Assembly (NCBI GenBank): GCA_902523535.1 | Contig: CABYZQ010000005.1 | Span: forward strand, 1-64,000 | Origin: an uncultured Pelagibacteraceae bacterium | Lineage (GTDB): Bacteria > Pseudomonadota > Alphaproteobacteria > Pelagibacterales > AG-422-B15 | Length of the DNA stretch: 64,000 nt | Reading direction: 5' to 3' | In this document: one piece after another, positions 9,147 through 18,526 of the stretch | Numbering within the stretch: position 1 is the stretch's first letter | How the letters are laid out: every line of letters begins with the position of its first letter | Made by a program: the position numbers and the translations under genes | Notes under the pieces: model-generated | What the model saw: the letters and a program-made list of their open reading frames with translations, nothing else | What the model was told of the DNA's origin: nothing | The model's database searches: none

Positions 9147-10844
9147 TTAGTCTTCTTTTTTGTCGCGTCCCAAGGCCTTGCCTAAAATAGCGCCTAAAGA
9201 TGCACCAGAGTCTTTAGAGCCATATTTTTCCATTGCTTCACGTTCAGTCGTTTCTTCCATCGTTCGTACAGATAGACTAATTTTATAATTTGATTGATCT
9301 ATGTTTGTTATTGATGCATCAAGTTTATCGTTTTTTGCCCACCTCTCAGGCCTAGCATCAGATTTTCTAAGAGCTAATTCATTTCTTTTAATAATTGATA
9401 AAGGACCTTTATCACCAACGCGTACTTTCAAACCAAAATCACCAGTTTCTATAACATTGCATGTAACGATATCACCCTTACTTTTATCTTTTAATTCATC
9501 AAATGGATTTCCATCAATTTCTCTTATGGAAAGAGATACTTTATCATTTTCATTTGTAATAATTTTAGCCTTAATATCGTCACCAACTTTATATTTTTTA
9601 ATCTCTTCCTTTGGATCCGCATCCCATGAGAGATCTTTACTAAATATTGCTCCGTCTATGTCGCCTTCAAGATTACAGAAAATAATACCATCCTTTATAT
9701 TAGTTATATTTACATCCAATATACTTCCAATGGGATTTGCTTCATTAAATCTATGCCAAGGGTTTGGAGATAACTGCTTTATACCCAGACTTAGTCTTCT
9801 TTTTTCGTGATCAATTTCTAATATTTGACAATCTACAGCCTGAGATCTTGCATAAAGATTGCCTGGCTTAGAATTTTGCTTTTGGCTCCATGTAAGCATA
9901 TCTTTATGACACAAACCTTCAACCCCGTTCTCAATTTCGATGAATATGCCATAGTCAGTGACATTAGTAACGACCCCTTTAACTTTATCATCTACATTGA
10001 ATTTTTCTTTAACTTGAAGCCAAGGATCATCTTCAAGTTGTTTCATTCCGACCGAAACACGATTTTTTTCTGGATCAACTTTAATTATCTTAACTTTTAC
10101 TTGCTGATCTATTTTTAAGACTTCTGAGGGGTGTCCTATTCTTTTATAAGTTATATCACTACTATGAAGTAGTGAGTCATATCCACCTAGGTCAACGAAA
10201 GCTCCATAATCAGTGATAGCTTTAATTTTGCCTTCTACCACATCTTCGAGTTTTAATTGCAAAAACCTCTCTTCTCTTACTTCTTTATGCATTTCTTCTA
10301 AAACAGCTCTGCGACTTACAACAATGTTATTTCTTTTCAGATCCATCTTTAATATTTTGAACTTTTGAGGAACATCAATTAAATGACTTACATCTCTTAC
10401 AGGTCTTGTATCAATTTGACTGCCAGGTAAGAATGCTGTGACGCCAATTTCACAAGATAATCCTCCCTTAACTTTTCCAGTAATTACTCCTTCAATTAAT
10501 TCTCCAGCTTCAAAAGATTTTTCAATTTCAGCCCAAATTTCTTTAGACTTAGCTTTGGAGCGTGAAAGGATGCAGTCTCCATTATGATTTTCAATCTTAT
10601 CTAAATAAACGTCAATTTCATCACCAACCTCGAGTTCTTTTTGATCTTTTCGAAATGCAAATTCTCGTTTTGATATTCTACCTTCAACTTTTGCGCCAAT
10701 ATCAACTATGACAGCTTCATCTTCAATTTCAGCAATAGTACCTTTGATAATAGTTCCCTCTTTTAATTTTGAGTTACTAATTGATTCAGCTAGGATTGAG
10801 TCAAACTCTGTTAGTTGATTATTATTAATAGACTCTTGATTCAT
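9147..10844 (-). CDS. rpsA: 30S ribosomal protein S1
   Basis: 565 aa with repeated S1 domains (VKAITDYGAFVDLGG, VTNVTDYGIFIEIENGVEGL). Confidence 0.96.
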   Translation of the reverse strand: MNQESINNNQLTEFDSILAESISNSKLKEGTIIKGTIAEIEDEAVIVDIGAKVEGRISKREFAFRKDQKELEVGDEIDVYLDKIENHNGDCILSRSKAKSKEIWAEIEKSFEAGELIEGVITGKVKGGLSCEIGVTAFLPGSQIDTRPVRDVSHLIDVPQKFKILKMDLKRNNIVVSRRAVLEEMHKEVREERFLQLKLEDVVEGKIKAITDYGAFVDLGGYDSLLHSSDITYKRIGHPSEVLKIDQQVKVKIIKVDPEKNRVSVGMKQLEDDPWLQVKEKFNVDDKVKGVVTNVTDYGIFIEIENGVEGLCHKDMLTWSQKQNSKPGNLYARSQAVDCQILEIDHEKRRLSLGIKQLSPNPWHRFNEANPIGSILDVNITNIKDGIIFCNLEGDIDGAIFSKDLSWDADPKEEIKKYKVGDDIKAKIITNENDKVSLSIREIDGNPFDELKDKSKGDIVTCNVIETGDFGLKVRVGDKGPLSIIKRNELALRKSDARPERWAKNDKLDASITNIDQSNYKISLSVRTMEETTEREAMEKYGSKDSGASLGAILGKALGRDKKED

Positions 10845-10849
10845 AAAGT

Positions 10850-11485
10850 TTAATTTTTAAATATAATTTTCTTTAATGCATTAAAAGCCTGTTCTATATC
10901 AATATAACTGGTATCTAGCAACACTGAATTTGCAGCTGGCATCAAGGGGGCTATTTTTCTCGTCAAATCCTTTCTATCTCGTGCATTAATTTCGCTGAAA
11001 ATTCTTTTAAAGCTTGCTATTTTCCCACTTTTTATAATTTGTTCATATCTTCTTCTTGCTCTGATTTCCGGATCAGCCCAAAGAAAAATTTTATAATCTG
11101 CATCAGGAAAGATAACTGTCCCAATATCTCTACCCTCAACTATCGCAAATTCACTTCCCCTCCCATATTTTTTTGGAAAGTTTTTTTGGAACATGATTAG
11201 TTTACTCCTTAGTTTTTTCTTTGATGAAATAATGGAAGATAAATTGTCTACTTCACTTGAGTAAAGTTCCTTAGAATCTAACCTATTTAAATCAATGCAG
11301 TCTACACACCTAAGAATATTTTGAATATTATTAGGATCAGACTTTCTTTTTATCAATTCTAATGCTACTGCCCGATATAATCTGCCACTAAATAATATTG
11401 GTGATTTATATTTTTTAGCTAACTTTTTTGCTAATGTCGATTTTCCAACTGAGGCAGGCCCATCAATTGTTATTATTTTATACAT
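10850..11485 (-). CDS. cmk: Cytidylate kinase
   Basis: P-loop ITIDGPASVGKSTLAKKLA, EGRDIGTVIFPDAD. Confidence 0.95.
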   Translation of the reverse strand: MYKIITIDGPASVGKSTLAKKLAKKYKSPILFSGRLYRAVALELIKRKSDPNNIQNILRCVDCIDLNRLDSKELYSSEVDNLSSIISSKKKLRSKLIMFQKNFPKKYGRGSEFAIVEGRDIGTVIFPDADYKIFLWADPEIRARRRYEQIIKSGKIASFKRIFSEINARDRKDLTRKIAPLMPAANSVLLDTSYIDIEQAFNALKKIIFKN

Positions 11486-12777
11486 TAATATAATATTGAC
11501 AGTGTTTCTAAATGACTTTTAAAATCTGGATAACTTATTGAAATGCACGACTCATCATCAATGATTAATTTATTTCCATAGAGCAAACTTAAGATCGAGA
11601 AAGACATTGCAATTCTATGGTCACCGTATGTTTTTATTTTTACTCTATTTGTAATACTAATTTTTTTTGAACCTTTAATAATTATATCATCTTTCTTAGA
11701 AATTGCGTGAAATCCTATTTTAGAGAGATTACTTATAATACTTTTAATTCGATCACTTTCTTTGTGTCTAAGTTCTGATAATCCTTTCATAGTTGTAAGG
11801 CCTTTAGCTTGAGACGCGGCTACTGAAAGTATTGGATATTCATCAATTAAATAAGGTGATGAAGTTGAACTAATTTTTATTCCTTTAAGCAAGCTATGTA
11901 TCACATTAATCTCACCTACATCCTCACCAGATAATGTTTTAGTCTTTTTTATTTTTATTTTTCCGCCCATTTTTTTAAGTACATCAATAAAAGCAATTCT
12001 AGTCTTGTTAAGTGCTATATTTTTAAGTGTAATATTAGACTTTGGAATAATAAGAGCGCCCACTATAAAAAAAGCCGCACTAGATGGATCGCTTGCGACA
12101 TTAATATTCCTCGGTTTTATTTCATACGGGCCATTAAGTTCAATTGATGTAGAATTTTTGTTCAGGACCTTTTTCTTAAACTTAACTTTCAAATAATCCA
12201 TTAGTTTTTCTGTATGATCTCGTGTATTCCTCTTTTCAATTATTTTTGTTTTGCCCCTTAAATTTAACGCTGACAATATTAACGCAGACTTTACCTGTGC
12301 TGATGCTTTTTGCATAACGTGTTCCATTGGAAGTAAATTCATGTCTCCTTTAATGTGCAATGGCAAAAAGTCCTTTTTTGTGAGTTCAATTTTTGCTCCC
12401 ATTTTCTCAAGATACACTGACAACCTTGACATTGAGCGTTTGCTTAAAGAATTATCTCCAATAAAAGTACACTTTATTGGATTTGATGATACTGCCCCGA
12501 TCATTAGCCGTGAAGTAGTTCCGCTATTACCACACTGAAGAGCCTGATTAGGCTGAATATAGCCTCCAGTTCCATTTCCAAACACAAGCCAATTTTTATC
12601 TTTTTTCTCAATTTTTATCCCTAACTCCCTAAGAATTTTAAGTGTCCGCATCACATCATCTGACTCTAGTAAATTAGCAATTTTAACCTTCCCAGTGCAA
12701 AGTGAAGCAAAGATTAGCGCCCTATGCGAAATGGATTTGTCTCCAGAAATCTTAATTGAACCTTTTAATTTAAACAC
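11485..12777 (-). CDS. aroA: 3-phosphoshikimate 1-carboxyvinyltransferase
   Basis: GDKSISHRALIFASL, CGNSGTTSRLM, LRHKESDRI. Confidence 0.95.
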   Translation of the reverse strand: MFKLKGSIKISGDKSISHRALIFASLCTGKVKIANLLESDDVMRTLKILRELGIKIEKKDKNWLVFGNGTGGYIQPNQALQCGNSGTTSRLMIGAVSSNPIKCTFIGDNSLSKRSMSRLSVYLEKMGAKIELTKKDFLPLHIKGDMNLLPMEHVMQKASAQVKSALILSALNLRGKTKIIEKRNTRDHTEKLMDYLKVKFKKKVLNKNSTSIELNGPYEIKPRNINVASDPSSAAFFIVGALIIPKSNITLKNIALNKTRIAFIDVLKKMGGKIKIKKTKTLSGEDVGEINVIHSLLKGIKISSTSSPYLIDEYPILSVAASQAKGLTTMKGLSELRHKESDRIKSIISNLSKIGFHAISKKDDIIIKGSKKISITNRVKIKTYGDHRIAMSFSILSLLYGNKLIIDDESCISISYPDFKSHLETLSILY

Positions 12778-12876
12778 TTTTTATATTGTCAATTTAATAA
12801 GTTAGGATATCTTATATTACTGTAAATTTTTTAAATTACCAAAATTTTAACCATTTAATTATTTAGAGATTAATAT

Positions 12877-13239
12877 ATGCCAAAACCCGAGTTTGGAAAA
12901 AAAGTAATTTGTAGCAATTGTGGTGTAAAATTTTATGACCTCAATCGTAAACCAGCAACCTGTCCTAGCTGTGGAACAGAATATATTGAACCTTCAAATG
13001 AAACTATGGCAACGACAGCTAAGCAAGTATTCGTTGATGATGTTGATACAGTTACCGATGATAATTTAGTTGGAAGTGATGCAACGGAATCAGTTGCTGA
13101 TGTGCCTGACTTAAGTCTAGATGATGATACGATTAGCCTTGAAGAGACAGAGGCAGACGATCAAGTCATATCTGATGATGTAGATGTAGATATTGATATT
13201 GATATTGATAATGATCAATCGAATGTAGATGAAAATTAA
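12877..13239 (+). CDS. TIGR02300/FYDLN_acid family zinc-ribbon protein with acidic tail
   Basis: ICSNCGVKFYDLNRKPATCPSCGTEY followed by an Asp/Glu-rich tail. Confidence 0.9.
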   Translation: MPKPEFGKKVICSNCGVKFYDLNRKPATCPSCGTEYIEPSNETMATTAKQVFVDDVDTVTDDNLVGSDATESVADVPDLSLDDDTISLEETEADDQVISDDVDVDIDIDIDNDQSNVDEN

Positions 13240-13243
13240 GATT

Positions 13244-13319
13244 GGGGCTGTAGCTCAGCTGGGAGAGCATCAGCATGGCATGTTGAGGGTCACCGGTTCG
13301 ATCCCGGTCAGCTCCACCA
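13244..13319 (+). tRNA. tRNA-Ala (anticodon GGC)
   Basis: Cloverleaf read by eye: GGGGCTG/CAGCTCC acceptor, TCAGC-ATGGCAT-GTTGA anticodon arm, ACCGG-TTCGATC-CCGGT T-arm, encoded CCA. Confidence 0.95.
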
Positions 13320-14072
13320 TCAAAATTTGAAAGTGTCGCCTAAATAAAATTTTCTTGCTTCTTTGTTGCCAAGTATTTTATCACTTGTTCCATGGGCTAT
13401 TATTTCACCACTAAAAAGAAGATAGCTATAATCACTAATATCCAATACCTCTCTGACTTGGTGATCGGTTATAATAACTGATATACCCTTTTTCTTCAGC
13501 CTGTTGATTTCAGACTTGATATCGTTAATAGAAATAGGATCCAGTGCCGAGAAAGGTTCATCAAATAAAACATAAGATGGGTTGGTGCCAAGTAATCTTG
13601 CACATTCACATTTACGTCTTTCACCACCTGATAATTGATGAGGCATAGCACTTCTTAAGTGTGTTAAGTTAAATTCAGCTAATAGTTCCTCAAGCCTATT
13701 TACTCTTTGATCTAGATTTAATTTAGTAGTTTCTAGAATAGCCATTATATTATTTTCTATACTTAGTCCTCTAAAGATACTTGGTTGTTGAGGTAAATAG
13801 CCGAGTCCTGCTTGAGCTCTCTTCCACATTGGTAGTGTTGTAATATCGTTATTGTTTAATTTAATTTCTCCACTATCGCAGACTATGAGACCCATAATAC
13901 AATACAAAGCTGTGCTCTTTCCTGCCCCGTTTGGTCCAAGCAGACCTATCACTTTACCCTTTTCGACCTTCATTGAAATATCTCTTACAATCTGTTTTCC
14001 TGATAGTGATTTCCTTAAGTTATTCACTTCTAAACCTGAATTTGTAGAAATTAATTTTGGTTTTATTGTCAT
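13320..14072 (-). CDS. lptB: LPS export ABC transporter ATP-binding protein
   Basis: Walker A GLLGPNGAGKSTALYCIMG, signature LSGGERRKCECARLL, adjacent to lptA/lptC. Confidence 0.95.
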   Translation of the reverse strand: MTIKPKLISTNSGLEVNNLRKSLSGKQIVRDISMKVEKGKVIGLLGPNGAGKSTALYCIMGLIVCDSGEIKLNNNDITTLPMWKRAQAGLGYLPQQPSIFRGLSIENNIMAILETTKLNLDQRVNRLEELLAEFNLTHLRSAMPHQLSGGERRKCECARLLGTNPSYVLFDEPFSALDPISINDIKSEINRLKKKGISVIITDHQVREVLDISDYSYLLFSGEIIAHGTSDKILGNKEARKFYLGDTFKF

Positions 14073-14528
14073 CTAATTTTTATTTTCACTAATAATTAAA
14101 GCTTCAACTCTTGAATCAGAACCACTGCTTATAATACTTGATGAATTCTCTAGATCTACAACTATTTTATCACAAAAGATAATATTTTTATTTTGTAATA
14201 CCTCAACTTCTCCAAAAACAACTAGCTCATTCTTATTTGGATGATACTTTGCTTTATTTCCATGAATGGATAATTCTTCCCTTAATATTTTTACATTTCC
14301 ATGTGCACTGATTTCCTTCACTTCCTTTTCATCTTCGCTAGAAGTTAATATTAACCTTTCTGACCATATTTCTAAATTATCCTCTAATGCATAAACGTTC
14401 CCAGAAAAAATGGAGATATTTTCTGTTCTGACAATCTCTAGTTTATCAGATGTTATTTTTATTTGTTTAGCATTAGCAACGCTAATAAATAAAAAACACA
14501 GAAAACTAATTAAAATATTCTTAATCAT
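14073..14528 (-). CDS. lptA: LptA-family LPS transport periplasmic protein
   Basis: Signal peptide plus OstA-like repeats (IKITSDKLEIV...FSGNVYALEDNLEIWSERL); operon context. Confidence 0.85.
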   Translation of the reverse strand: MIKNILISFLCFLFISVANAKQIKITSDKLEIVRTENISIFSGNVYALEDNLEIWSERLILTSSEDEKEVKEISAHGNVKILREELSIHGNKAKYHPNKNELVVFGEVEVLQNKNIIFCDKIVVDLENSSSIISSGSDSRVEALIISENKN

Positions 14529-14531
14529 AAA

Positions 14532-15053
14532 TTAATCTAAATTATATAAAGTACTCACATTACCTTTATAGACAATGTGATTGAAATTATTTTTTATCTT
14601 TGTTTCATCGGCGATTATAATGCTACTTCCTCTCGCATGCTCAACGTTCTTTTTGAATTCAACTAAATCATCATTGATCGAAAAGAATGCCTTATCAGAA
14701 CGAAATCTATCTTGTTCATCAGTATAGAAGTTTATTTCTCCACTGAGTTCTATTAAGTTTTCTATTTGGTTAAAGTTACCCTTTTTAGCATTTATATATA
14801 TCCATGTGCCAGAGTCTGTTCTTAATTTTCCCTTAACAATAAATAATTCTAAATTATTCTCTCTCTGAATCCCTTTTTCAGCTTTTATTTCGTAGAGTCT
14901 ATTATCAAGTCCTTTTTCAGAAAATCTCGGATTATCTATTTCTATTCCAAGACTTTCACTAGATAACAGCCTTGTCTGAAATAAAATCAATATAAGTAAA
15001 AATGAAATAGATAATTTAGCAGTATGTTTAATTAACATATCGAATGCAATCAT
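14532..15053 (-). CDS. lptC: LPS export ABC transporter periplasmic protein LptC
   Basis: N-terminal TM plus LptC-like beta repeats; between kdsD and lptA. The second Met (ATG at about 15038) is an alternative start. Confidence 0.8.
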   Translation of the reverse strand: MIAFDMLIKHTAKLSISFLLILILFQTRLLSSESLGIEIDNPRFSEKGLDNRLYEIKAEKGIQRENNLELFIVKGKLRTDSGTWIYINAKKGNFNQIENLIELSGEINFYTDEQDRFRSDKAFFSINDDLVEFKKNVEHARGSSIIIADETKIKNNFNHIVYKGNVSTLYNLD

Positions 15054-15993
15054 GAATATGGATAATACCTATTGGTTTTCTTTCTTTTAAATTATTAATT
15101 ACAAATAAACATGTGATTTTATTTGCATTCATTTTTTCAAGTATGTTAATGACAAGTTCATCTTTGCATACAAGCATTGGTTTTGAGGACATAACTTCTT
15201 TTGCACTTACATCTAATAGTGCTTTTCTAATATGTCTTCTTAAATCCCCGTCTGTTATTATTCCTATTAGTCTATTTTTCTTATTTTTTACTGCTACGTG
15301 ACCAAATGATTTTTTTGTCATTTCGACAATAACAGATCTCATTGAGGAATTTTCAGAAACAATTGGCATTTTTCTTCCTGTATGCATTATATCCTCAACT
15401 TGAAGCAAGTTGGCACCTAATGCACCTCCGGGATGAATCTTTTTGTAATCTTTAAGCTTAAAATTTTTGACTCTCATTAAGGTTACACAAATTGCATCTC
15501 CTAAAATTAGTGACAAGGTAGTAGAAGTAGTAGGTGCTAGTCCAATAGAACATGCTTCTTTTGAATTTGGAATTAATAAGGGTATGTTACATAGCTTATA
15601 AAGACTACTTTTTGCATTTGATGTGATCCCTATAACAAAAACTTCATTTTTTTTTGCAAAATCTAATAAAGATTTAAATTCCGCACTTTTTCCAGAATTA
15701 GATATAATTATTATAGCATCATTTTTAGTAATTATCCCTAAATCTCCATGACTCATATCTGTTGGAGAGCAATATTGAGATAGTGTACCGGTTGAACTCA
15801 TCGTACTTGAAATTTTACTGGCTATATGACCTGATTTTCCTACACCTGTGACTATCACTTTCCCCTTAATTTTTGATAGTTTGTTAATTATTTTAGCAAA
15901 ATCTGAGTTGATTGTTTTAAATAGTTTTTTAGCCCCAGATATTTCTGTTTCTATAACTGATTTTCCGTAACTTTTTATTCTATTTGTGTTCAT
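15028..15993 (-). CDS. kdsD: D-arabinose-5-phosphate isomerase (KpsF/GutQ family)
   Basis: SIS domain (VTGVGKSGHIASKISSTMSSTGT, HGDLGII) plus tandem CBS domains. Confidence 0.93.
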   Translation of the reverse strand: MNTNRIKSYGKSVIETEISGAKKLFKTINSDFAKIINKLSKIKGKVIVTGVGKSGHIASKISSTMSSTGTLSQYCSPTDMSHGDLGIITKNDAIIIISNSGKSAEFKSLLDFAKKNEVFVIGITSNAKSSLYKLCNIPLLIPNSKEACSIGLAPTTSTTLSLILGDAICVTLMRVKNFKLKDYKKIHPGGALGANLLQVEDIMHTGRKMPIVSENSSMRSVIVEMTKKSFGHVAVKNKKNRLIGIITDGDLRRHIRKALLDVSAKEVMSSKPMLVCKDELVINILEKMNANKITCLFVINNLKERKPIGIIHIHDCIRYVN

Positions 15994-16001
15994 CTATAAT
16001 A

Positions 16002-16613
16002 TTAACTGGAATGAGAAAAAATATCGTTTTCCCATCCTCTTAAATCGAGTTCAACTCTAATCGGTAGAAATTTAATGCACGATTCAACAAGTAGTTCTCT
16101 ATTTTGCCTTTTTAGAATTTCATCTAGTTTAATTTTTATGGCATGTAAGTGCATTACATCAGTTGCTGCATAATTAATTTGTTCTTTAGTTAAATCAGGA
16201 TTTGACCAGTCACTTGATTGCTGTTTTTTTGAAATATCAATGTTTAGAAGTTCCCTACATAAATCTTTATATCCATGACCTTGTGAATATGTTCGTGCAA
16301 TTTTTGAACTTAGTTTTGTGCAGTAAACGCTTTTAATCATAATATCTAGGTCGTGCTTTATCGCAGCTAAATCATGTCTTGCATAATGAAAAATGAATGT
16401 CTTATTACTACTCAGCAGTTTTTTAAGATTAGGAGCATCAAATTTTTTATCAATGAATTGAACTAAATGACAATCACCTTGACCATCATATAATTGTATG
16501 AGACATAAAGGATCTCTATCAGGCTGCAAACCCATCATTTCACAATCGGCAGCTATAAGATCTGAAAATTTAACATCATCAGCCAAATCGTTTTTATGTA
16601 AAATTGTTTGCAT
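16002..16613 (-). CDS. rnd: Ribonuclease D-like 3'-5' exonuclease, single-domain
   Basis: DEDDy exonuclease motifs (IAADCEMMGL, FHYARHDLAAI, YAATDVMHLH); no HRDC domain, 203 aa. Confidence 0.85.
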   Translation of the reverse strand: MQTILHKNDLADDVKFSDLIAADCEMMGLQPDRDPLCLIQLYDGQGDCHLVQFIDKKFDAPNLKKLLSSNKTFIFHYARHDLAAIKHDLDIMIKSVYCTKLSSKIARTYSQGHGYKDLCRELLNIDISKKQQSSDWSNPDLTKEQINYAATDVMHLHAIKIKLDEILKRQNRELLVESCIKFLPIRVELDLRGWENDIFSHSS

Positions 16614-16665
16614 TGTATGAAAATTAACTTATTTCAGAGAAGTACATAAGGTATATTTATCAAAT

Positions 16666-17571
16666 ATGAAGCAAAAAAAAATTACCATAATTGGAGGTTC
16701 CGGTTTTTTAGCCAAATATTGCATTTCAGAATTACTAAAACTCGGGCATAAATTAAAAATTATTTGCAGAAATACCCATCTTGCTGGAAATATTAGAATG
16801 ATGGGTCCCATTGATCAACTAGATATAATTAAGGGAAACATTAGATTTAAACATACAATTGCACCTCACATAATTGGATCAGACATTGTTATTAATTTTG
16901 TTGGCATACTTAATGAATCTTCAGGAGATCAGACTTTTAATAATTGCCATGCAGTTGGACCAAAAAATATTGCAGAAGTATGCTCTGAACACAAAATTGA
17001 ACGTTTAATTCACTTTTCATCTATAGGCGCTGATATTAATAGCGATGCAAAATATCAAGTATCAAAAGGTTTAGGGGAAAAAAATATTTTAGATATCTTT
17101 TCATCATCAACAATTATTAGACCATCAATTGTTTTTGGACCTGGTGATGGGTTTTTTACTTTGCAGTCAAAATTGTTGAAACTTCTTCCAGTTGTCCCTC
17201 TATTTAGCAATAACAAGTTTCAATGCGTATATGTTAAGGATATTGCTGAGGGGTTAATTAAAATTTTAGAAGATAAGGAGACAGCAGGAAAGATTTATGA
17301 ATTTGGTGGACCTGAGGTCATGACACTTAAAGAAATTTATCAATTAATTCTAAATACATTAAAAATTAAAAGAATTATCCTTCCTCTGCCCTTATCTTTT
17401 GCAAATGTAACCGCATTATTAATGAAATTATCACCATCTCCTATGATTACATTTGATCAAGTTAAGATGTTAAAGAAAGACAACATAGTATCTAATACTC
17501 CACATAATCTTAGTTCTTTAGGAATAAATGCAAAATCATCAAGAGATATCATCAGTAATTATATATCTTAA
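16666..17571 (+). CDS. Complex I NDUFA9-like NAD(P)-binding protein
   Basis: ITIIGGSGFLAKYCISELLKLGHKLKIICRN, HFSSIGAD, RPSIVFGPGDGFF. Confidence 0.85.
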   Translation: MKQKKITIIGGSGFLAKYCISELLKLGHKLKIICRNTHLAGNIRMMGPIDQLDIIKGNIRFKHTIAPHIIGSDIVINFVGILNESSGDQTFNNCHAVGPKNIAEVCSEHKIERLIHFSSIGADINSDAKYQVSKGLGEKNILDIFSSSTIIRPSIVFGPGDGFFTLQSKLLKLLPVVPLFSNNKFQCVYVKDIAEGLIKILEDKETAGKIYEFGGPEVMTLKEIYQLILNTLKIKRIILPLPLSFANVTALLMKLSPSPMITFDQVKMLKKDNIVSNTPHNLSSLGINAKSSRDIISNYIS

Positions 17572-17574
17572 TTT

Positions 17575-18369
17575 CTAAAGATAAATAAGGATAAGTGTTC
17601 CTATAACAATTCGGTAGATTACAAATGGTTTCATAGTATTTTTTTTCAACCATTTAAGTAAATAGTTGATTGAAATATAAGCTATAAAAAATGAGATCAG
17701 AAATCCAAACAAGCTAGATGAAATATTATCACTTGTTGGAGACTCTATGAGTTTAAGAATTGGTATTGCAGAAGAAATTAAAATTACTGGAATTGATAGT
17801 AAAATAGAAAGCTTTGCAGCTTCTATTCTATTTAAACCAATTATTCTTGAACCTGAATACACAACTCCCGCTCTACTTGCCCCAGGTATAATCGCTAGTA
17901 TTTGAAAAAGACCAATGATGAGCGCATTTTTTATTGATAATCTCTCAATGCCTTTAGTATTCGCATTAGTGTAACTATCAGAATAATAGAGAAGAAGTCC
18001 AAAAATTATTGTTGCTAGTCCAACAATTTTTATATTCCTTAAAATTTCAGCATAACCTGTAAGAAAAAGTAAGCCTCCAACAATCACAACAGGCAATGTT
18101 CCAACAATGAGACAGAAAGCTAAATTTTTCTCATCCTTATTTAATTTGATGCTGAATGGTAAAAGTAGAAAAACTAATACTTTAATATCATTTCTGAAAT
18201 AGATTATAACAGCCAAAAGAGAACCTAGATGCAGGCTTACATCCAACATCAGGCTTTCGGGAACACTCATTATTTCAGCTGCGACTAATAAATGTCCAGA
18301 ACTTGAAATAGGCAAAAACTCGGTAATACCCTGTATAATTCCTAGTAGTAGTATTGGTAAAAAAGCCAT
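17575..18369 (-). CDS. uppP: Undecaprenyl-diphosphatase
   Basis: GIIQGITEFLPISSSGHL and PGASRAGV. Confidence 0.95.
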   Translation of the reverse strand: MAFLPILLLGIIQGITEFLPISSSGHLLVAAEIMSVPESLMLDVSLHLGSLLAVIIYFRNDIKVLVFLLLPFSIKLNKDEKNLAFCLIVGTLPVVIVGGLLFLTGYAEILRNIKIVGLATIIFGLLLYYSDSYTNANTKGIERLSIKNALIIGLFQILAIIPGASRAGVVYSGSRIIGLNRIEAAKLSILLSIPVILISSAIPILKLIESPTSDNISSSLFGFLISFFIAYISINYLLKWLKKNTMKPFVIYRIVIGTLILIYL

Positions 18370-18423
18370 AAGAGTTAAAAAAATACTGTTTTACGCCATT
18401 TAGGCAAGAAAAACTTAAACTGT

Positions 18424-18438
18424 GTCATACTATATGAC
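18424..18438. promoter_or_regulatory. Dyad GTCATA-CTA-TATGAC upstream of gltD
   Basis: Perfect 6-bp inverted repeat with 3-nt spacer. Confidence 0.5.
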
Positions 18439-18493
18439 TATTATTATATATTTTAAATGTTATAAAAAGCTTAACTAAATGAGAGGAATCTAA

Positions 18494-18516
18494 ATATGTC
18501 ATGCATTGTGACATAT
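18494..18516. promoter_or_regulatory. Dyad ATATGTCA-TGCATTG-TGACATAT immediately upstream of gltD
   Basis: Perfect 8-bp inverted repeat with 7-nt spacer, ending 10 nt before the gltD ATG. Confidence 0.5.
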
Positions 18517-18526
18517 AAGAGACGTT

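Noticed and set aside
9301-10118. Long + strand ORFs (169 and 97 aa) opposite rpsA
   Set aside because: Antisense to the highly conserved S1 repeats; no domain signatures.
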